Below are positions 61,931 through 64,000 of a DNA stretch of 64,000 bases, piece after piece (the stretch's first letter is position 1; the number at the start of each line of letters is the position of its first letter). The stretch lies in NCBI RefSeq assembly GCF_020177375.1, contig NZ_JAIWHV010000021.1, positions 1-64,000 of the forward strand, given 5' to 3'. Position numbers and translations under genes: made by a program. The notes below the pieces were generated by a model, which did no database searches, was not told where the DNA came from, and worked only from the letters and a program-made list of their open reading frames with translations. The DNA comes from Saliphagus infecundisoli (GTDB taxonomy: Archaea > Halobacteriota > Halobacteria > Halobacteriales > Natrialbaceae).

Positions 61931-63335
61931 CCATCCGTCTTTAGTTAGGAGACGAACCGCGTGACAGCGGCGACTTATCGAGACTTCTTTTCGAGAGGAA
62001 TGAGGAGGCGACGGCTGTGCACACCAAAGCCTCCTCATCCCGGCTTATGCGTCGTCTCACTACACTGTTTCCCTCCGAGTTCCTCGAAGAGCACGCCGAG
62101 GAACTCGGCGTGGTCGAACGCGACCGCAAGCTCCAGATTCCCGCGTTCGTCTGGGCGTTCGTGTTCGGCTTCGCCGCAGGCGAGAGCCGAACACTCGCTG
62201 GCTTCCGACGCAGCTACAATTCCACAGCCGACGAGACGATCTCACCTGGCGGCTTCTATCAGCGGTTGACGCCCTCGCTCGCGGAGTACCTCCGCGAGCT
62301 CGTCGAGCGCGGTCTCGACGAGGTCGCTGTTCCCGACGCTGTCGACGCTGATATCGACCGATTTAGGGACGTGATGATCGCGGATGGAACCATCCTGCGG
62401 TTGCACGAGTTTCTCTCCGAGGAGTACGAAGCCCGGAAAGAGGAGCAGGCTGGAGCAACGCTCCACCTGCTCCACAATGCCACCGACCAGACGATCGAAC
62501 GGCTTGACGTGACTGACGAAAAAGCGCACGACAGCACGCTCTTCAAGACAGGGCCGTGGCTGCAGGGGCGGCTCGTTCTCCTCGACCTCGCGTACTTCAA
62601 GTACCGCCGCTTCGCGTTGATCGATGAGAACGATGGCTACTTCGTGAGTCGGTTGAAGCAGAGCGCGAACCCGGTAATAACGGCCGAATTACGGGGATGG
62701 CGCGGCCGCGCCATCCCCCTGGAGGGTGAGCAGATCCACGATATTGTGGACGATCTTCGCCGCGAGTACATCGATGTGGAGGTCGAAGCGGAATTCAAGC
62801 GAGGACTGTACCATGGAACGCGGTCGCTGGATACGAAGCGGTTCCGCGTCGTCGGCGTCCGCAACGAGGACGCCGATGACTACCATCTCTACATCACAAA
62901 TCTCCCGAGAGAGGAGTTCCTGCCAGCTGATCTTGCAACGCTGTACCGGTGTCGGTGGGAGGTGGAGTTGTTGTTCCGTGAGCTGAAAACGCAGTACGAA
63001 CTCGACGAGTTCGATACGAGCAATCCGGTGGTTGTTGAGATTCTGCTGTACGCAGCGGTGCTGTCACTGTTGGTAAGCCGTGATCTGCTGGATCTGGTCA
63101 CCGAGGAGGCCGACGATGAGATCGTGTTTCCGCCGGAACGCTGGGCGGCGACCTTCCGGTCGCACGCCCAGCTCATCCTCCACGAACTCGGCGAACACCT
63201 CGGCTATTCCCCACCGCCGCTGTTGGAACGACTGATCGAAGACGCACAGAAGATTCACCGAGAACGACCGATCCTCCAAGAGACGCTCGCTACCGCTACG
63301 CAACCGAGGTGTGAGGGCTAACTAAAGACAGATGG
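61931..63335 (+). mobile_element. ISH8-type insertion sequence, intact
   Basis: CCATCCGTCTTTAGTTAG (61931-61948) and CTAACTAAAGACAGATGG (63318-63335) are 18-bp inverted repeats with one mismatch. TTGTAGGG occurs at 61923-61930 and again at 63336-63343 as an 8-bp target duplication. The length of 1405 bp and the transposase fit the ISH8 group of IS4. The perfect target duplication indicates a fairly recent insertion. Confidence 0.92.
62047..63321 (+). CDS. ISH8-type (IS4 family) transposase
   Basis: Starting at ATG 62047 (MRRLTTLFPSEFLEEHAEEL; a GTG at 62017 is possible), the protein has about 424 aa. Catalytic features: VMIADGTILRLHEF (first Asp), LVLLDLAYFKYRRFALID (second Asp), and the YREK signature in YRCRWEVELLFRELKTQYEL. 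No frameshift is seen and the stop lies just inside the right inverted repeat. The element should be capable of moving. Confidence 0.9.
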   Translation: MRRLTTLFPSEFLEEHAEELGVVERDRKLQIPAFVWAFVFGFAAGESRTLAGFRRSYNSTADETISPGGFYQRLTPSLAEYLRELVERGLDEVAVPDAVDADIDRFRDVMIADGTILRLHEFLSEEYEARKEEQAGATLHLLHNATDQTIERLDVTDEKAHDSTLFKTGPWLQGRLVLLDLAYFKYRRFALIDENDGYFVSRLKQSANPVITAELRGWRGRAIPLEGEQIHDIVDDLRREYIDVEVEAEFKRGLYHGTRSLDTKRFRVVGVRNEDADDYHLYITNLPREEFLPADLATLYRCRWEVELLFRELKTQYELDEFDTSNPVVVEILLYAAVLSLLVSRDLLDLVTEEADDEIVFPPERWAATFRSHAQLILHELGEHLGYSPPPLLERLIEDAQKIHRERPILQETLATATQPRCEG

Positions 63336-63444
63336 TTGTAGGGCATAGCCAAAGGTTTGGTCGCGTCGCAAAGTCCTCTAGAGTTCAGTAGCAACTGACT
63401 CCCGTGAGGACGGGGTCACCTCTGGTGTCCACCCGAGGTGCCCC

Positions 63445-64000
63445 ATGCACGCCACAATCGACGTGCGGTTCACGATTAGCATCGACGACCACAAAACGAT
63501 ACCGCTCGCCATGCTCGCCGAGTTCCTCACCGATCAGGACATCGAGTCAGCGATCCTCGAATCCGTGGTCGAAAGCCTCGACGCGAGCCGCGTCGAGGCG
63601 TATTGCGGCGAAAAACACGCCCACGGAAACGGTGACCACCGCTTCCAACGAGCCGGCACCGACACCCGCACAGCCGTCACAACGGCCGGAGAACACGAGT
63701 TCTCCCTCCACTACATCGAAGACACTGCCGCTGACCACGACCAACCCAGCTATTTCCGGCCCGTCGAAGACGTTCTCGGCTTCGACGGCCAAAACCGCTA
63801 TCAACAGGATATTGCAGCCACAAGCATCGATCTTGCCACCTCCCTCAGCTATCGTGACGCAGCTGATCACGGCGACGGCATCCTCTCGAAGATGCCGTCG
63901 CCGACCACCATCAACCGCCGAGCCAAAGAATACGGCACCACCCTCAAGCAGTTCCTTCCCGACTGTGTGGCCGGAACTGAAGCCGATGCCGTCGTGGCTG
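63445..64000 (+). CDS. ISH6-type transposase, 3' part missing
   Basis: From ATG 63445 the frame is open to the window end (185 residues): MHATIDVRFTISIDDHKTIP, VEAYCGEKHAHGNGDHRFQR, TDTRTAVTTAGEHEFSLHY, YFRPVEDVLGFDGQNRYQQD, TTINRRAKEYGTTLKQFLPD, VAGTEADAVVA. These blocks are those of ISH6 transposases of halophilic archaea. The catalytic half lies beyond the window, so intactness cannot be judged. The left end of the element should be within 63344-63444. Confidence 0.88.
   Translation, partial: MHATIDVRFTISIDDHKTIPLAMLAEFLTDQDIESAILESVVESLDASRVEAYCGEKHAHGNGDHRFQRAGTDTRTAVTTAGEHEFSLHYIEDTAADHDQPSYFRPVEDVLGFDGQNRYQQDIAATSIDLATSLSYRDAADHGDGILSKMPSPTTINRRAKEYGTTLKQFLPDCVAGTEADAVVA

Noticed and set aside
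1-64000. tRNA genes or tRNA-type attachment sites
   Set aside because: No cloverleaf or conserved T-loop sequence was recognised by eye; a covariance search would be needed to exclude them.

Overview
The window reads as haloarchaeal (class Halobacteria) accessory DNA, probably a megaplasmid or a large integrated element. The evidence is the high GC, strongly acidic proteins, Tat-type RR signal peptides and lipoboxes, a TFIIB-type factor, an archaeal primase, and transposases of the ISH8 and ISH6 types. No rRNA, tRNA or CRISPR array was recognised.

Region 1 (1-8.2 kb): small accessory genes. A VapBC-type pair is cut by the left edge. It is followed by a winged-helix regulator, two zinc-binding hypotheticals, a divergent TFB, two convergent DUF433/DUF5615 toxin-antitoxin pairs (one with a decayed toxin), and an OB-fold DNA-binding protein. 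Genes are separated by GC-rich structured DNA. Three starts share a hairpin leader, and a GC-rich repeat sits about 35 bp past two stop codons.

Region 2 (8.2-31.2 kb): a conjugation-like or replication element. An AT-rich tract with repeated CGTGATTCACG palindromes (8766-8963) lies at the 3' end of one long minus-strand gene string. In transcription order the string is a pilin-like small membrane protein, a VirB6-like protein, a VirB4 ATPase with N-terminal membrane helices, a VirD4-like ATPase with a nuclease-like C-terminal domain, a small membrane protein, an archaeal primase catalytic subunit, and a Cys-rich primase partner. No relaxase is visible. On the other flank are a beta-helix lipoprotein, an acidic lipoprotein, a membrane protein, a membrane-anchored HNH nuclease with a 43-aa lipoprotein-like peptide, and an operon of a DUF protein, a lid-less Hsp70 and a multi-pass membrane J-protein. 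A perfect 10-bp dyad lies over the likely promoter of that operon. This region is the best candidate for an undescribed system.

Region 3 (31.7-61.4 kb): plant-polysaccharide use. It holds two IclR regulators (plus a third in ruins), two GH2 enzymes (one Tat-exported with a LamG-like domain, one cytoplasmic), a GH127 and two GH51 arabinofuranosidases, a Gfo/Idh/MocA xylose-dehydrogenase-type enzyme, and a Dpp/Opp-type ABC importer (two permeases, a lipoprotein binding protein, a fused double ATPase). A dgoD-type dehydratase, a GH2 copy and an IclR copy are pseudogenes. The set suggests release and uptake of arabinose- and galactose-containing oligosaccharides. Insertion sequences have clearly eroded the locus.

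Region 4 (61.5-64 kb): nested insertion sequences. A 1405-bp ISH8-type element with an 8-bp target duplication sits at the edge of an IS5-type remnant. It is followed by the start of an ISH6-type transposase that runs off the right edge.
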